In this document: one piece after another, positions 22,991-35,480 of the stretch
Layout: each line of letters starts with the position of its first letter
Position numbering within the stretch: the first letter of the stretch is position 1
Assembly: GCF_027596085.1 (NCBI RefSeq)
Contig: NC_072458.1
Span: 23,342,062 to 23,406,061 of the forward strand
Direction: 5' to 3'
Source: Anoplopoma fimbria
Taxonomy: Eukaryota; Chordata; Actinopteri; Perciformes; Anoplopomatidae
Length of the DNA stretch: 64,000 nt
Translations under genes and position numbers: made by a program
Notes under the pieces: model-generated
Seen by the model: only the letters and a program-made list of their open reading frames with translations
Told to the model about the DNA's origin: nothing
Databases searched by the model: none

Positions 22991-23497
22991 GAAAACCACT
23001 AACATAATGAGCAAATAATTGAAGTTAAAGAGTTTCATGAAGCAGAAGATGAAGTCAAGGTGTCAAGCTCAGAAGAGGGGGGTCTTCAGCAGCGAGTTAA
23101 TGTTTCTGAAGTCTGAGCACTTTTAATATTTCAGGGGAAAAGGCTTTAGTCTTCAGTGGTTGACAACATTCACAGTTGAATGAAGTGAATATGTTCAAAA
23201 TCCCCCAAAATGAATTAATATTCTCTCCTTAAAACCAGCGGACTCCATTGACAAAAACAGAAATTTGACCTCGCTGATCATCATAGAACACACTTCAATA
23301 ACACTCTGGTTTGTCGTTACTGTTCCAACAATAACCAACTCTGGTTTGAAGAGCTTGAAAGATGCATCACATTTAAATAAGAAGTGACCACCAAAACATT
23401 TTCACAGTTTACTAACCCTGAGTCTGTGATGTTTAACTTGGCAGAGCAGGAAAAATAAAAAAGCATGGCATACTCGCATTGGGAAAGAAGTCCCAAA

Positions 23498-23574
23498 AAG
23501 AAGAAGAAGAAGAAGAAGAAGAAGAAGAAGAAGAAGAAGAAGAAGAAAGAAGAAGAAGAAGAAGAAAGAAGAAC
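23498..23574. repeat. (GAA)n microsatellite
   Basis: A GAA/AGA trinucleotide run with a few interruptions (gaaagaa). Confidence 0.95.
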
Positions 23575-26248
23575 ATCTATTTAAGGGAGGCTTCTGGTGT
23601 TTAAAAACCTGCAAATACGCACTCATTTTGGTGAAAAAGGTTAATAGAGGGAGAATTCCAGAGCATGTGCTTTGATTGGGATTTTAAGGGTACATTGCTA
23701 TTCATTTTGAGGTTTCCCTTCTGAAGATTTGAAGCTGAAGGTGTGCTGTTGATGTGTTTTGCTGCTTGGCAACAGTCAACATAAAACCAGCTGGAGAATA
23801 ATTAAAGTGCATCGTCACACTATCATCAGGTTTCATTATTGTAAAATGAGTCATGCTTTTGAGGTCAGTATTACCTCCTCAGGGTGCATATACGTATTTA
23901 AGCCATGAAGGACATTCTCTCACAGTCACACTCACATTGTGAGTTAAATATGCACAGTGGTGAAGATGTGACTGTGAGTTGATATTGTGTTTGCTCACAA
24001 ACGTTGCAGTTACGTCACAATGTGATTTAGTGGCTGAAGCCAGTGAGACCAGTTTGAATGATGGATATTTCCTCTGCTGTGTGCTGGTTACTTTTTTTTG
24101 AGAGTCTGGAATTATTGTGGTAAAGACAGGGAGCCATAATTATGATGTATAGAAATCAGAAAAAAGGGAAACCTAAAAAACTAAATGCACTTGTTATGTT
24201 ATTCTATGAACTACATATTCTGGCCTAATTACAAAGATTTGCATGTGACCCTCTATTAACTTGGTAGAAGTAAACATGATAAATGAACAATGTCAACTGC
24301 TTATTGAATATAATTAAGCTATTATAAGCTTGTCAATGACATTATGATAAGTATCATCCTATTGCCAGGAAACTGGCAAAAGCTTTTGTTATCAGTTAAC
24401 TTTGTAATGTTTTTCTAAAAATGGATCAAAGTAATTAGCAGCTATTTATTACCTGCTTATCAGGACATAGCAAAATATTATTATTAAATAATGTTGGGGT
24501 TTTTCGATGCATTTTCAGTTGAATTGTGGGGAAATTAAGGGGCATTATAATTTTTGTTCAAGTATACTAATTATCACCTATTTAGCATGACATTTTGTAC
24601 CTTTAAAATTAAGTTTTACTAAATAACATTCTTATAGCTTTTATAAAGGTAATCCAGTCAATACCTACGGGACTTGTGATGATGAATGTATTGTAAAAAA
24701 AAAAAAGATATCAGCATGACACTTCCCCAGTTGATTACTTACGTTAAGACAATTATCTTTTGTTTAAAAAGTTTTCTGAAATGATATGTATAAATATGCA
24801 AATAATGAATTATCTTATTGAATATGTGTTAATTAGCATACATTTCCAGAACAGAAATCTGAACATTGGAATAAGCCAGGTTTGAAATTATTCTCACACA
24901 TGCACTTTGTAAAGGCTGTAATCAGCAATCAGACTCCATTATTATTATTTTTATTGTTAGATTTTTACTTCTTGGTAATGAGCATATGTTTGGAGCCTTT
25001 ATCATCTTGATGTGTCTCGTTCTCCTACGGCGCCACCTGGTGACTATTTGTTCAACAGGTGACACCCGTCCAGGTGTGATTGTTTTACTCGTGCATGATT
25101 GCATGCAAGCTTTCAAATAGATTTTAAGATTTTATTCAGTGATTTTAGGACACATTTTTATCTTTATTAACAAAGAATAAAAAGAGTCAAGCCCAAGATG
25201 TTTGACTTGACTCTGAGATATTGTGATTACATCATCAGTGCTTTAAACTCCTGGACCATCAGGACTGGACTGTGTTTTCAAGCTTTGTCTTTGGACATCT
25301 CTGGAGCTTTGCAACTGTTCTTAACACTTATTTGACTTCAGTTTTTACTTTAGGTCAAAATGTTTCTTGTCAAGTTTCTTGTTGTTTTTGTTTTTCCTGG
25401 ACTTTGTTTCAAGGTATTTCAATATATTTTATATATTTTGCGAGTTTTTCCATTTTGCTTGTATCTGTCACGACTCAGGGAATAAAGAATTGGACGCAAA
25501 CGCTAGAAAGCAACATTGCAGCCTATATGAACTGGTAGAGCACCAGTGAAACAGTGTTAACAGGTGAGGAGTCTGGGCTGATAATGAGACGACATACAAA
25601 ATGTCACTACCTGCAAGACACAAGGACTCTATATTGTTTAGCCTCTTTGTGTTGTTGTTCTGTGTCTCTTTGTAGTCGTTACGCATTTGCTCTGTGGTTT
25701 TGTGACACTTTGTTATTGTGTTTTTTGTTATTGGATTTTTTCGTCCTTTTAGTAGTTGTTTTCTGTCTATTTGTAGTGGTTGCTTGTTTCTTTGCAATCA
25801 TTTTGAGTCCCCTATATCTTTTGTGTCCCCTTTTTGTCTATGTTTTTTCTCTTTTGTAGTTGCTGTGTTTGTCTTTGCAGCTGGTTTGTACTCTTATCTC
25901 TTTGTGGTTGTTCCAGTTCATTTCAATGGGTTGCAGGACAGTCAAGCTCCTTCACATCAAACTGGAAACAACATTTCTTTATGGAGCTGGCTTTGTTCAT
26001 GTTGAAAAAGGAAGGGGGCAAACACAAACTGTTGAAACAAAAGACAAAAAGAAGGCTGGTTTGAATACCATTGCAGATCCAGATCAAAAATACACATAAA
26101 TACATTTGGCCATACGTGTATATTTGTATTTATGAAGTATATCAAGCTGAAGTACTTGTTGTGGAGGAGGAAAGCTCAATGATGTTCTTGTACCTCCCTG
26201 CAGCTGCCAGTAGAAGTCACTGCAAGCTTTATTTTACAGTAAATGTAG
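23575..26248. other. Intergenic DNA with a short tttgtgtctctttgtag-like patch
   Basis: Mostly A/T-rich and unremarkable. From about 25630 to 25900 it has repeated phrases such as ttgtgtctctttgtagt, related to the larger array at 34780-35480. Hydrophobic open frames here are by-products of those repeats. No gene is supported. Confidence 0.45.
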
Positions 26249-27400
26249 ACAGGTACGTCACAGGTGAGCAGACAATAAATCTCAGTCAGTTGAGATGTGG
26301 ATGGGGTTGCGGAAGAATACATAATAAACAAAAGCTTCCTTGTAGATAAATATAACAGAAAAGTCAATTTTAAGGCAGTTTCAGGGGTAAATATGTGTTT
26401 TTATGTAGATAACAGTGTTCTCTATCAGTATAACAGTCTCTATCTAAATAAAGTCATTACTATATATTTTTGAATGCAGTTTCCTTTTTAATTCAAATTG
26501 CAATTGGTTAAGTTGGTTTATTAAGTGGTTTATATTTTTGGTTTTATGATATTTATTTCTCCACACATGTAATCAAACTCTATTTTAGATGTTTTCATAT
26601 GTTAAATTGTATCCAACCAAACCCATATTTTTTTTTACTTTCTTTGAAATCAAAGAGATGGAACAACATCATTCCACATGGCAATTTTAGATACGACATA
26701 TGAAAACAACAATGACTATTGATTTGTAATTCATGAATTTCTACAACTATTGCAAAATATTGAACATATCATTATAATTTAAAACCGCCCAGAACATCAT
26801 TGGTACCGAATCTTACCCAGCATCAGTGATATTGGTGAGAAGAGGTGCCTGTGAAGAGCTCAGAGGATATTAAAAGACGAAACCAGACACAACCTGTTCA
26901 CCCTGCTACCGTCTAGAAACAGATACAGAAGTATCAGCTGCAGAACCACCAGACTTCAGAACAGCTTCTTTCCTCAGACTGTAAGACTCCTAAAATCATC
27001 CTCCACCCTCCACATATGATGTGTTTTTAGTTTGTTTTTGTTATGGAGGAAAATGGGGCTGCAATCTGCGTTTTGTTGTGCAACCCTGATGTACAATGAC
27101 AATAAAATAACCTTAAAAGAAAGAGTCAGGTGTGTATCTACTTTTAGATGTTTTTTTTCAGTTTTGTTTGGTGTCTAATTGAGGTTTGGTTATTTTTCAT
27201 GTTGTTTTTTTGGATTCATTTTGAATTTCAGGCGCAATGTTGATTTCCACATGTGATTTCACCCCCACAATGCATTCTGATTGCACTTCACTACAAGTGG
27301 GAAAACTTTATTTAATAGGCAGCTTTTTTCACCCCTCATTACAACGGCACACGTTAGTTTATTGTGTGAAAACTCTCAGATAAGAGATGCAGAATTACAT
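26249..27400. repeat. Diverged local duplication, copy 1 (pairs with 28143-29230)
   Basis: Starts at aggtacgtcacaggtgagca and runs through a LINE 3' end to the phrase caacggcacacgttagttta. The partner at 28143-29230 keeps the same order with many substitutions and small indels. Confidence 0.7.
26780..27115 (+). mobile_element. Non-LTR retrotransposon 3' end, copy 1
   Basis: The DNA phrases cacaacctgttcaccctgct, agatacagaagtatcagctg and agaaccaccagacttcagaa code the C-terminal LFTLLP...RYRS...TTRL...NSFF pattern found at the end of many fish LINE proteins. It is followed by a 3' tail ending gtacaatgacaataaaataa. The protein part is degraded. Confidence 0.6.
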
Positions 27401-27410
27401 TTTTGGCACC

Positions 27411-27494
27411 GCATCAGAGGAAACACAAAAACACATCTTGTTGAGGTGAGATGTTAAAAAAAATGCTGTCATTGAAATTATGCATTTTAGTTTT

Positions 27495-27566
<72 letters not shown>

Positions 27567-28145
27567 TTTAGTTCATTCACATATAAAGATAATACATATA
27601 TATTTTTATTATTTACTGAATATTTCTCATAACCCTACAGGCCCACTAGGTGGCGCTGTGATCGACTGCATGCCTGTCACCTGTTGTTAGCATGACTCTG
27701 ACTCGCCCGCTGGTAGAGAGGACAAACAGGAAGGGTGGAGGTTCTTTGTTTTTGAACTGATGGTAATCTGTATATTTATATAAAAGGCAGTGAAGTGATC
27801 AACACCATAACTTCCCTGAAGCTATAAACAGACACAATCTGAGCAATCATGAAGAACATTCTACGCTGGGTGTGTAAAGGTGTGTAGGTGTCTATGTGCA
27901 TCACCACACACTCAACATAACAGACAAAGTGTGAGTCAATATGTTGGGAGTTCTTTGTATAAGACATTACTAAGTGAGTTAATAAGTTTGATGTTTCTGT
28001 TCCTGTCTTCTCGCTGCCATATTTACACTTAATGGAACATTTCCCTCTAAATATAACTTAAAGTCCCCAGAAACTGATCCACGATTATATTCAACAGATG
28101 TCACAAGAATTTCGTAGATTTGTTATGCATCTTTAAATTAATACA
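27411..28145. repeat. Local duplication, copy 1 (pairs with 32075-32825)
   Basis: The core 27616-27980 is essentially identical to 32230-32594 (offset 4,614), including ccactaggtggcgctgtgat. It continues with small indels to about 28145. Copy 2 has about 70 additional bases near 32620-32690. Copy 1 has gained a long (TTTC)n run. Confidence 0.8.
27493..27567. repeat. (TTTC)n microsatellite
   Basis: About 18 uninterrupted TTTC units. The duplicate at 32.1-32.2 kb lacks this expansion. Confidence 0.95.
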
Positions 28146-29230
28146 GGTACGTCACAGGTGAGCAGACAAATATTTCAACATCAGTTGTGACGTGGATGGG
28201 GTTGCGGAAGAATACTTAATAAACAAAAGCTTCCTTGTAGATAAATAAAACTGAAAAGTCAATTTTAAGGCAGTTTCAGAAGTAAATATGTGTTTTTACG
28301 TAGATAACAGTGTTCTCTATCAGTATAATTGTCACTTACTTGTAAATTAAAATCAAGTCATTGCTATATTTTTAAATAGTTTCCATTTTAATTCAAAATC
28401 CACTTGGTAAGTGTTACATTGGTTTATTAGGTGGTTTATGTTCTTTAAGCACATATTTGTTTTTTTTATTCCCCTCCCCAATACATGTAATCAAACTATA
28501 TTTTAATTGTTTTTGATTTTCCTTCAACCACACCAAAACATTTTAAAACTTTATTTGAAATCAAAGAGATGAAACAACAGAATTTCACATGGCAATTTTA
28601 GATACGACATATGAAAACAACAATGACTATTGATTTGTAAAAGGACAGTCATGAATTTCTACTATTGAATAAATATTGAACATATGATTGTAATTTAAAA
28701 CCACCCAGAACATGATTGGTACCCATCTTACCCAGCATCAGTGATATTGGTGATAAGAGGTGCCTGCGAAGAGCTCAAAGGATATTTAAAGAAAATACCC
28801 ACCCAGACACAACCTGTTCACCCTGCTACGTCTAGAAACAGTTACAGAAGTATCTTTCGCCTAAAAAACATATGTGTTTTTCTGTGTTTTTGTTATGGAG
28901 GAAAATGGGACTGCAATATGCATTTTGTTGTGCAAACCTGATGTACAATGACAATAAAATAACCTTAAATGTGTGTGTATATATCTTTAGACGTTTTTTT
29001 TCAGTTTTTTTGGTGTCAAAATTAGGTTGGGTTATCTTTCATGTTGTTTTCTTGGATTCATTGGACATTTCGGGAAACATGTTACACATGTGATTTCTCC
29101 CCCACAATGCATTCTGATTGCACTTCACTACAAGTTGGAAAACTTCAATTAATAGACAGATTTTTTCACCCCTCACTACAACGGCACACGTTAGTTTAAT
29201 GTGTGAAAAAACTCAAATCAGAGATGCAAA
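28143..29230. repeat. Diverged local duplication, copy 2 (pairs with 26249-27400)
   Basis: See the partner at 26249. Contains the second copy of the LINE 3' end (28690-28970). Confidence 0.7.
28690..28970 (+). mobile_element. Non-LTR retrotransposon 3' end, copy 2
   Basis: Same LINE tail as at 26780, with cacaacctgttcaccctgct, tagaaacagttacagaagta and the terminal gtacaatgacaataaaataa. A deletion removes the TTRL...NSFF part. It lies within the larger duplicate, so it was copied with its flanks. Confidence 0.55.
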
Positions 29231-30138
29231 ATTAATAATTTCTCCGGGTTAATTTAGGATTCAACAAATGAAAAATAACATTTATTCAAAGATCACATTC
29301 GTTTTTGATTTTCAGCAATTTGTGCAAGAAAATGGGAAGTGAAACGTAGAATTACAGCTCTATTTTCTAAATAACTACAGTAGGGTTGGGCTCCTGTAAA
29401 ATGCCTTGAATTATCTTTTCCATAAATGACGACAGAGACTATAAATTAATGACAGGTTCTTCTGTCTGCTGCCTCAGTGATTATTATCTCTGCGACATGA
29501 AGGTGGAGGAGGTGGAGCTGCATGTCTCATAACGTCAGAGCTCATGTGAACTGACAGCTGACTTTACTTTGTGTTTTGTTAGGAGAGATTATATTTGTAT
29601 CAAATAGTCAATTCAAATCAATTACCAGTAATCTTTAGATGACTAGGATTTGTTGACCATATTCATTCAGATGTATATAACTGAGAAGTTTTCATCATAG
29701 CAGTGGTTTAAAGTTAAATATACACCTGAAATAGGGTACAAAATACATGGATGTATTTACCAGAACATAACGTACATGAACAGTGTAAACTAGAACATTT
29801 CAAAAGACATTTTGACAGTGTGCCTGGTACTTTGTGCACATATGGGGCTTTTATTTTGAAAAAAAGTATGTTCATCCTCAATTACCTGTTAATATACACT
29901 GTATAGTATGCCAGAAAAATATTTAGTACATCCCAACACATAGTATAATCAAAGGTCAACGCTTTGATGAAGAAGTAGGTCCCAGTTGAATACATATTGG
30001 ATGCAACAGTATGTGCTTTGTAAGGGCATACACATACATACACTACTAAAATTTGAGTAAAAGCAATAACTAGAAAGATAATGCATCATAAACAAATCAA
30101 TAGCATCTAAAACCCAAATGAATCATAAAGAAAAGAAA
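29231..30138. other. Intergenic DNA, nothing recognised
   Basis: A/T-rich; no coding sense, RNA gene or clear repeat family seen. Confidence 0.5.
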
Positions 30139-30143
30139 AACAC

Positions 30144-30601
30144 TGTTACGGCCTCCTTAATGGTCTCGGGGTACACAGGCAGTAACACAACTATTTGAAA
30201 CAAACCCTTGACACAAGTGGAAACTAAATGAAATGCAGCTGGACCACTCGAGCACAATAAGTAACATTTATTGATAACAAACTGATTAACAGAAATAAAC
30301 CCAACTAAACTGGAAGCATTGACATCAGGGTCTCTAAGGCCAAAATATTAAACAACCCCCCCACTATCTAGATAATAAGAAACTCAACTTTCCTACAGAA
30401 ACAAAACAATACTGAGCTCCCCAGCTGATAAGAAAACAGGAGAAAACTGAATCAACAACTTAAATGGCAGAGAACCCGACACAGCTTCCCTGACCCTCCG
30501 GTGTGGGTGCTTCAGGCACTGAAGGGGGGCGTGGCAGACCTGAAACTCAGACAGACAGCTCTCCTCCTGAAAGAGGCCAGAGATGAGTCAGGGGCGTAAC
30601 A
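30144..30601. mobile_element. Solo LTR with 5-bp target duplication
   Basis: The 458-bp block starts TGTTACG and ends CGTAACA, perfect short inverted ends of the TG...CA type used by LTR elements. It is flanked on both sides by the same five bases, aacac (30139-30143 and 30602-30606), the target-site duplication length typical of LTR integrases. No internal gag or pol is present, so it is most simply a solo LTR left by recombination. A non-autonomous DNA element with similar ends is a less likely alternative. Orientation is unclear; an AATAAA on the minus strand near 30264 hints at minus. Confidence 0.75.
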
Positions 30602-30606
30602 AACAC

Positions 30607-31591
30607 ATACAAAAGAAAATATAAAACAAATAATTTCATGGTCTACATTCCTAGCGTTACATGACATTCAGCTCTTGCTCTCTGTGGTTTGTATGCCGGT
30701 ATTGCACATCTGCCAAATGAATGGTTATATTCATCCCATTGTTTAGTGTCAAAAGGTTTTGTTGTAGTAAGTCAGCACATAACACAAAGACAATGACATG
30801 AAAACGTCACATAACATCACAGTGTCGTCTGCATAAAGAGAGGATAGTGTTTTCATTTTTACCCAAGAAGAGATGCTGACTCATCTCACAGCAACATGTC
30901 AAACATTTATTAAGACGGACAATAAAGTCTCCATTATGTTTCTGTAACTAAAAGAAGGAATGAAGGGTTTTACTCGAATACAAGGCATGCTGGGAAGTAT
31001 GCTAACTAGCCAATTATTGACCATTGAATAGCATCTAATTAATCACTTTCTATTCTTTTTTATGTATCAGTTAAAGATGATTGTATTGAAAACAATAATT
31101 GGAATGACCTGCTCAAAGATGACTATAGTTATAACAGTTGTGTTTACTTATATTTTCTTTGTCTGCCCTGATGTATAAGATCCAAGAACTACAGTCCGTT
31201 GTTTGATTTCCTCATTCATTTCCCATACCTGACTGATTCACATCTCCACTATTTTATTCTTTTGTTCTTTGAAAACATAGTAAAAGGAAGAACCAACAGT
31301 GGTCTGTAGATCGGTAAATAAAAACAAGCTCATGACCTTTACAAGGCTTCAGTGCTTTGGTATGACTCAGAGTTTATTTTTACGTCCTTTTTAATTCAGT
31401 TCATTGACCTGTGTGTTATGTAACGTCCAATTGCCAGAATTAAACTTCTACAGGACAAGATGAGGTGATTAAAAGAGCTCAGGTTGAAGCTCAACCGATG
31501 GATAACCCTTTGGAGAACATGATGGAAAATATGACCCAGAAAAATTTAAAACATTGACAACTTTGCACAGAAATTTATTCATTTTTTATTC
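30607..31591. other. Intergenic DNA, nothing recognised
   Basis: A/T-rich, with no protein-like frame and no RNA gene recognised. Confidence 0.5.
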
Positions 31592-31821
31592 ATAAGAATA
31601 TAATAAAGACAAATCTTCAGGTACAAAAACTGTGTGTATTTCCCATTTTCCAGTTTTTACACAAAATTGTTGCCTTAGTTACTGTATATTTGTGTTGGAG
31701 TTCTGTAGAGTCCAATTCAAGCTGTAATTATTATCAAACCTTCGAGTTTCACAGACACACTGACTGTGAGGGTGTCAGAGGTTGAACCTGTGAAGTAACA
31801 GAATATTTACGAGCAACCACA
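31592..31821. repeat. 230-bp direct repeat, copy 1 (pairs with 33441-33670)
   Basis: Nearly identical to 33441-33670, offset 1,849 bp, same orientation, with sharp ends at ataagaatataataaag and gagcaaccaca. Confidence 0.85.
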
Positions 31822-32074
31822 TTTTTATGTATACTTACACATTCATGTTGCCATGTTGATTTTATTGCAACCAATGAACAGAAGATACCCTATTTGGACT
31901 ATGGAGGAGTGACGTAGAGACGACATTTTGCAACTGAAGGCTCACTTCTGATGGTTGAAACCAGCTTTCCAAAATAAATGAGAAAAATAACCCACAACAT
32001 GACAAAAAACAAAGGAGAAAAAATTACCCCAGTCATAAAAAATGTGTTGTTTGCCACATCATTTTCTTTGTCAC

Positions 32075-32825
32075 TGCATCAAAGGAAACACAAAACACAT
32101 CTTTTTTTGGTGATATTCAAACTTTACTGTCATTAAAATAATGCATTTTTAATTTGCATTTATTTGAATTTATTTATGAGCGCATTCAGTTATAAAATTA
32201 ATCTTTTTCTTTTTTAAATATTTTTTTTTCTGAATATTTCTCATAACCCTACAGGCCCACTAGGTGGCGCTGTGATCGACTGCATGCCTGTCACCTGTTG
32301 TTAGCATGACTCTGACTCGCCCGCTGGTAGAGAGGACAAACAGGAAGGGTGGAGGTTCTTTGTTTTTGAACTGATGGTAATCTGTATATTTATATAAAAG
32401 GCAGTGAAGTGATCAACACCATAACTTCCCTGAAGCTATAAACAGACACAATCTGAGCAATCATGAAGAACATTCTACGCTGGGTGTGTAAAGGTGTGTA
32501 GGTGTCTATGTGCATCACCACACACTCAACATAACAGACAAAGTGTGAGTCAATATGTTGGGAGTTCTTTGTATAAGACATTACTAAGTGAGTTTAAAAA
32601 TAAGTTTGATGTTTCTGTTCCTGAACTCAATTCTGTTGATTACAGTGGAAGCTGCTGTCGTCACAGCTGACGAGAAAATAAAACCAAACTGTGTCTTCTC
32701 GCTGCCATATTTACACTTAATGGAACATTTTCCTCTAAATATAACTTAAAGTCCCCAGAAACTGATCCACGATTATATTCAACAGATGTCACAAGAACTT
32801 TGTTAATCTTTTATGCATCTTTAAA
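32075..32825. repeat. Local duplication, copy 2 (pairs with 27411-28145)
   Basis: See the partner at 27411. Copy 2 carries a ~70-base segment near 32620-32690 that is missing from copy 1. Confidence 0.8.
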
Positions 32826-33440
32826 TTAATAGACTTTTCAAAACTACTCTACTTTTAAAAAGGACATTTTTTTTTTTAGAGACTTCATAGGATTTCAGGA
32901 ATCACTGCAAGAACAACACATACATTTACTGCAGAAGACGTCGGTAAAACCGTAAAGAAAAGTGATGCCAAGAAGTCTTGTGACGAGTTGTCAATGAGAA
33001 CGTGTTGATACTTTAAATACACACCCATGTGTTTTATACCTTGATTGAATATTTGCACTTCCCACAGCTGTCGAAACTTCTATATATATTTGTGTATTTC
33101 TATACAAAATACACATTTGAATCAACCTGGTGAACACATTGTAACTATGTAAAACCGCTGATTTACAGTTTCTGTCGTCAGTCATTTTAAAGTCACACAT
33201 TACGAGTACAACCATCATATCCACTGATATTTATACGAGACGCCAAAGTTTTTACTTCCTGTTTCATTGCAAAAACAATGCAGGAAATCAAAGCACATGT
33301 TGACTTAATATGTTTGTATCTGAGAATTTGTCTCTCATAAATTTTGACTTTCCATTGATTCTTTTTTATTCTCATAAGAACCTCTCTTCTGTCTTTCTTT
33401 TCCTATTATGAAATAGTTTTCCATAGAAGTTAAACCAACT

Positions 33441-33670
33441 ATAAGAATATAATAAAGAGAAATCTTCAGGTACAAAAACTGTGTGTATTTCCCATTTTCC
33501 AGTTTTTACACAAAATTGTTGCCTTAGTTACTGTATATTTGTGTTGGAGTTCTGTAGAGTCCAATTCAAGCTGTAATTATTATCAAACCTTCGAGTTTCA
33601 CAGACACACTGACTGTGAGGGTGTCAGAGGTTGAACCTGTGAAGTAACAGAATATTTACGAGCAACCACA
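33441..33670. repeat. 230-bp direct repeat, copy 2
   Basis: See 31592-31821. The interval between the copies contains the 32075-32825 duplicate, so several small duplication events overlap here. Confidence 0.85.
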
Positions 33671-34228
33671 GCCATCACAAACCTCACCGACAAAAGAGTA
33701 TGACTCTTCATCCAGACGTGTTAATAATGGGGTATTACTATTATGTCATGTCTTTGTACGTAAAAATTCATCCTGACCTGTGTGGGAGGTCGTATTATAT
33801 GTAAAGAAAAAAGCACCAAACCTTCTCCATGTAATCATTTATTGGTACAATATTTGCAGAAAAAAAAGGATCATATCACTCATTTACGATTTACATACTG
33901 CTTATAGTGTTTAATTATTACGTAGCTTCATTTCAGCGATCATGCAAATACACTCGGACTAAAACAAAATTAGAAACAAACAAGAGAGAATAAATTAAAG
34001 TACAGCAGGAGAATAGAATTCCACTGATTGGCCAAAACAAAACTAAAAATTCTCACTGCATTTCCCTGGAATTTAGGGATTATGTATAAAAACTGTTATG
34101 ATTCCTGCACTGTTCACCCAGTATGGACCCTCGACCCTTACAGTTGAAAGGTCAGCACTTTAAACTCTTAATAATTGTTTTGTTATCTCAATAAGCCTGT
34201 TGGGAGATCATGTGTTGGGTCATGTGTT

Positions 34229-34260
<32 letters not shown>

Positions 34261-34780
34261 TATCTGTCTGTCCGTCCACAGAAAATCTTGCATATTACTG
34301 GACCCGTCAGCTTATTATCTTTTATGCTCATTTATAACTGTATGCTCAAGGAAAAAACTAAAATTTCATTGACTGTTTGATCGTCTTTGACTGCTGGCTC
34401 CTCACTCCTCTTGACTGGCAGGTTTGTGTCGCAAGTGATTAACAACTGCTTCAGTAGCCGGAGGGCTGAAAACAAGCCCTACTCAGTCTTTTGTAGGGAC
34501 ATTTTTTTTTACTGTTGTCATGGCTAAAAAAACCCTGACATTCATAGAACATGTCTCATTTTGAAGATTACTTTCTTACTTAATACTGTATGTTAGGATC
34601 CACTTTGGTTAGGCACGAAACCAGATTAATACATTCCTGCTTTTGTTATCTCTGCAGCCATCTTGACCTTGAAGAAGCCAGAGAAGGGAGTATTATGAGA
34701 CATTCAAAAGAGATTCAAGAGACATCCAAAGACCCAACAAACCTCTACTACATAAAAGCAAAACACAATGACTTTATAGT
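33671..34780. other. Intergenic DNA with a GT microsatellite
   Basis: No gene recognised. A (GT)n run lies at 34231-34262. Confidence 0.5.
34231..34262. repeat. (GT)n microsatellite
   Basis: A GT dinucleotide run of about 14 units, preceded by one GA interruption. Confidence 0.9.
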
Positions 34781-35480
34781 TGTTAAGCCTCTTTTGTTCA
34801 TGTTTCTCTCTGTGCCAATTTTGTGTCTCTTTGTAGTCATTTAGTGTCTTTTTGTTTTTGCTTTGTGTCTCTTTGTAGTTCTTTTTTTCTTTTGTAGTTG
34901 CTTTGTGTCCCTTTGTAGTTCTTTTTTTGTCTTTTTAGTTTTTGCTTTGTGTCTCTTTGTAGTTGTTTTGAGTTTCTTGGTTGTAGCTCTTTGTATTCTT
35001 TTTGAGTCTTTCTGTAGTTTTTTTGTGTCTCTTTGTAGTTGCTTGTGTCTTTTTGATGTTGCTTTGTGTCTCTTTGTAGTTGCTTGTGTCTTTTTGATGT
35101 TGCTTTGTGTCTCTTTGTAGTTGCTTGTGTCTTTTTGATGTTGCTTTGTGTCTCTTTGTAGTTGCTTGTGTTTTTTGTTCTTGCCTTTTGTCTCTTAGTG
35201 TTTTTTTGCCCCTTTTCGAAGTCGTTGTGACTTTAAAGTTTCTTTGTGTCTCTTTGCAGGTGTTTAGCCTTTCTTTGTAAGCTGTGTCGTGTCTCTTCGT
35301 AGATGTTTTGCGTTTTTTCTGTAATTGCTTGTTTATTTGTATTCTTTTGTGTTTTTTAGTTGGAGCTTGGATTCGCGTTGTAGTTGTTTTTATTCTTTAT
35401 GTAGTTGTTTTGTGTCTTTTTCTAGTTGCATGCATCTTTTTGTAGTTGCTTTGTGTCTCTTTGTGGTTGTTTTGCTCCTT
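34780..35480. repeat. Degenerate minisatellite of ttgtgtctctttgtagttgc units
   Basis: Dozens of imperfect 18-30-bp units built on ttgtgtctctttgtagttgc, some nearly perfect in the middle (35040-35170). All frames give hydrophobic Leu/Val/Cys/Phe-rich strings such as LFVVALCLFVV. These open frames are explained by the repeat and should not be called membrane proteins. A smaller patch of the same motif is near 25.6-25.9 kb. Confidence 0.85.

Noticed and set aside
27395..27580. Lys/Glu-rich frame over the (TTTC)n run
   Set aside because: A microsatellite translation only.
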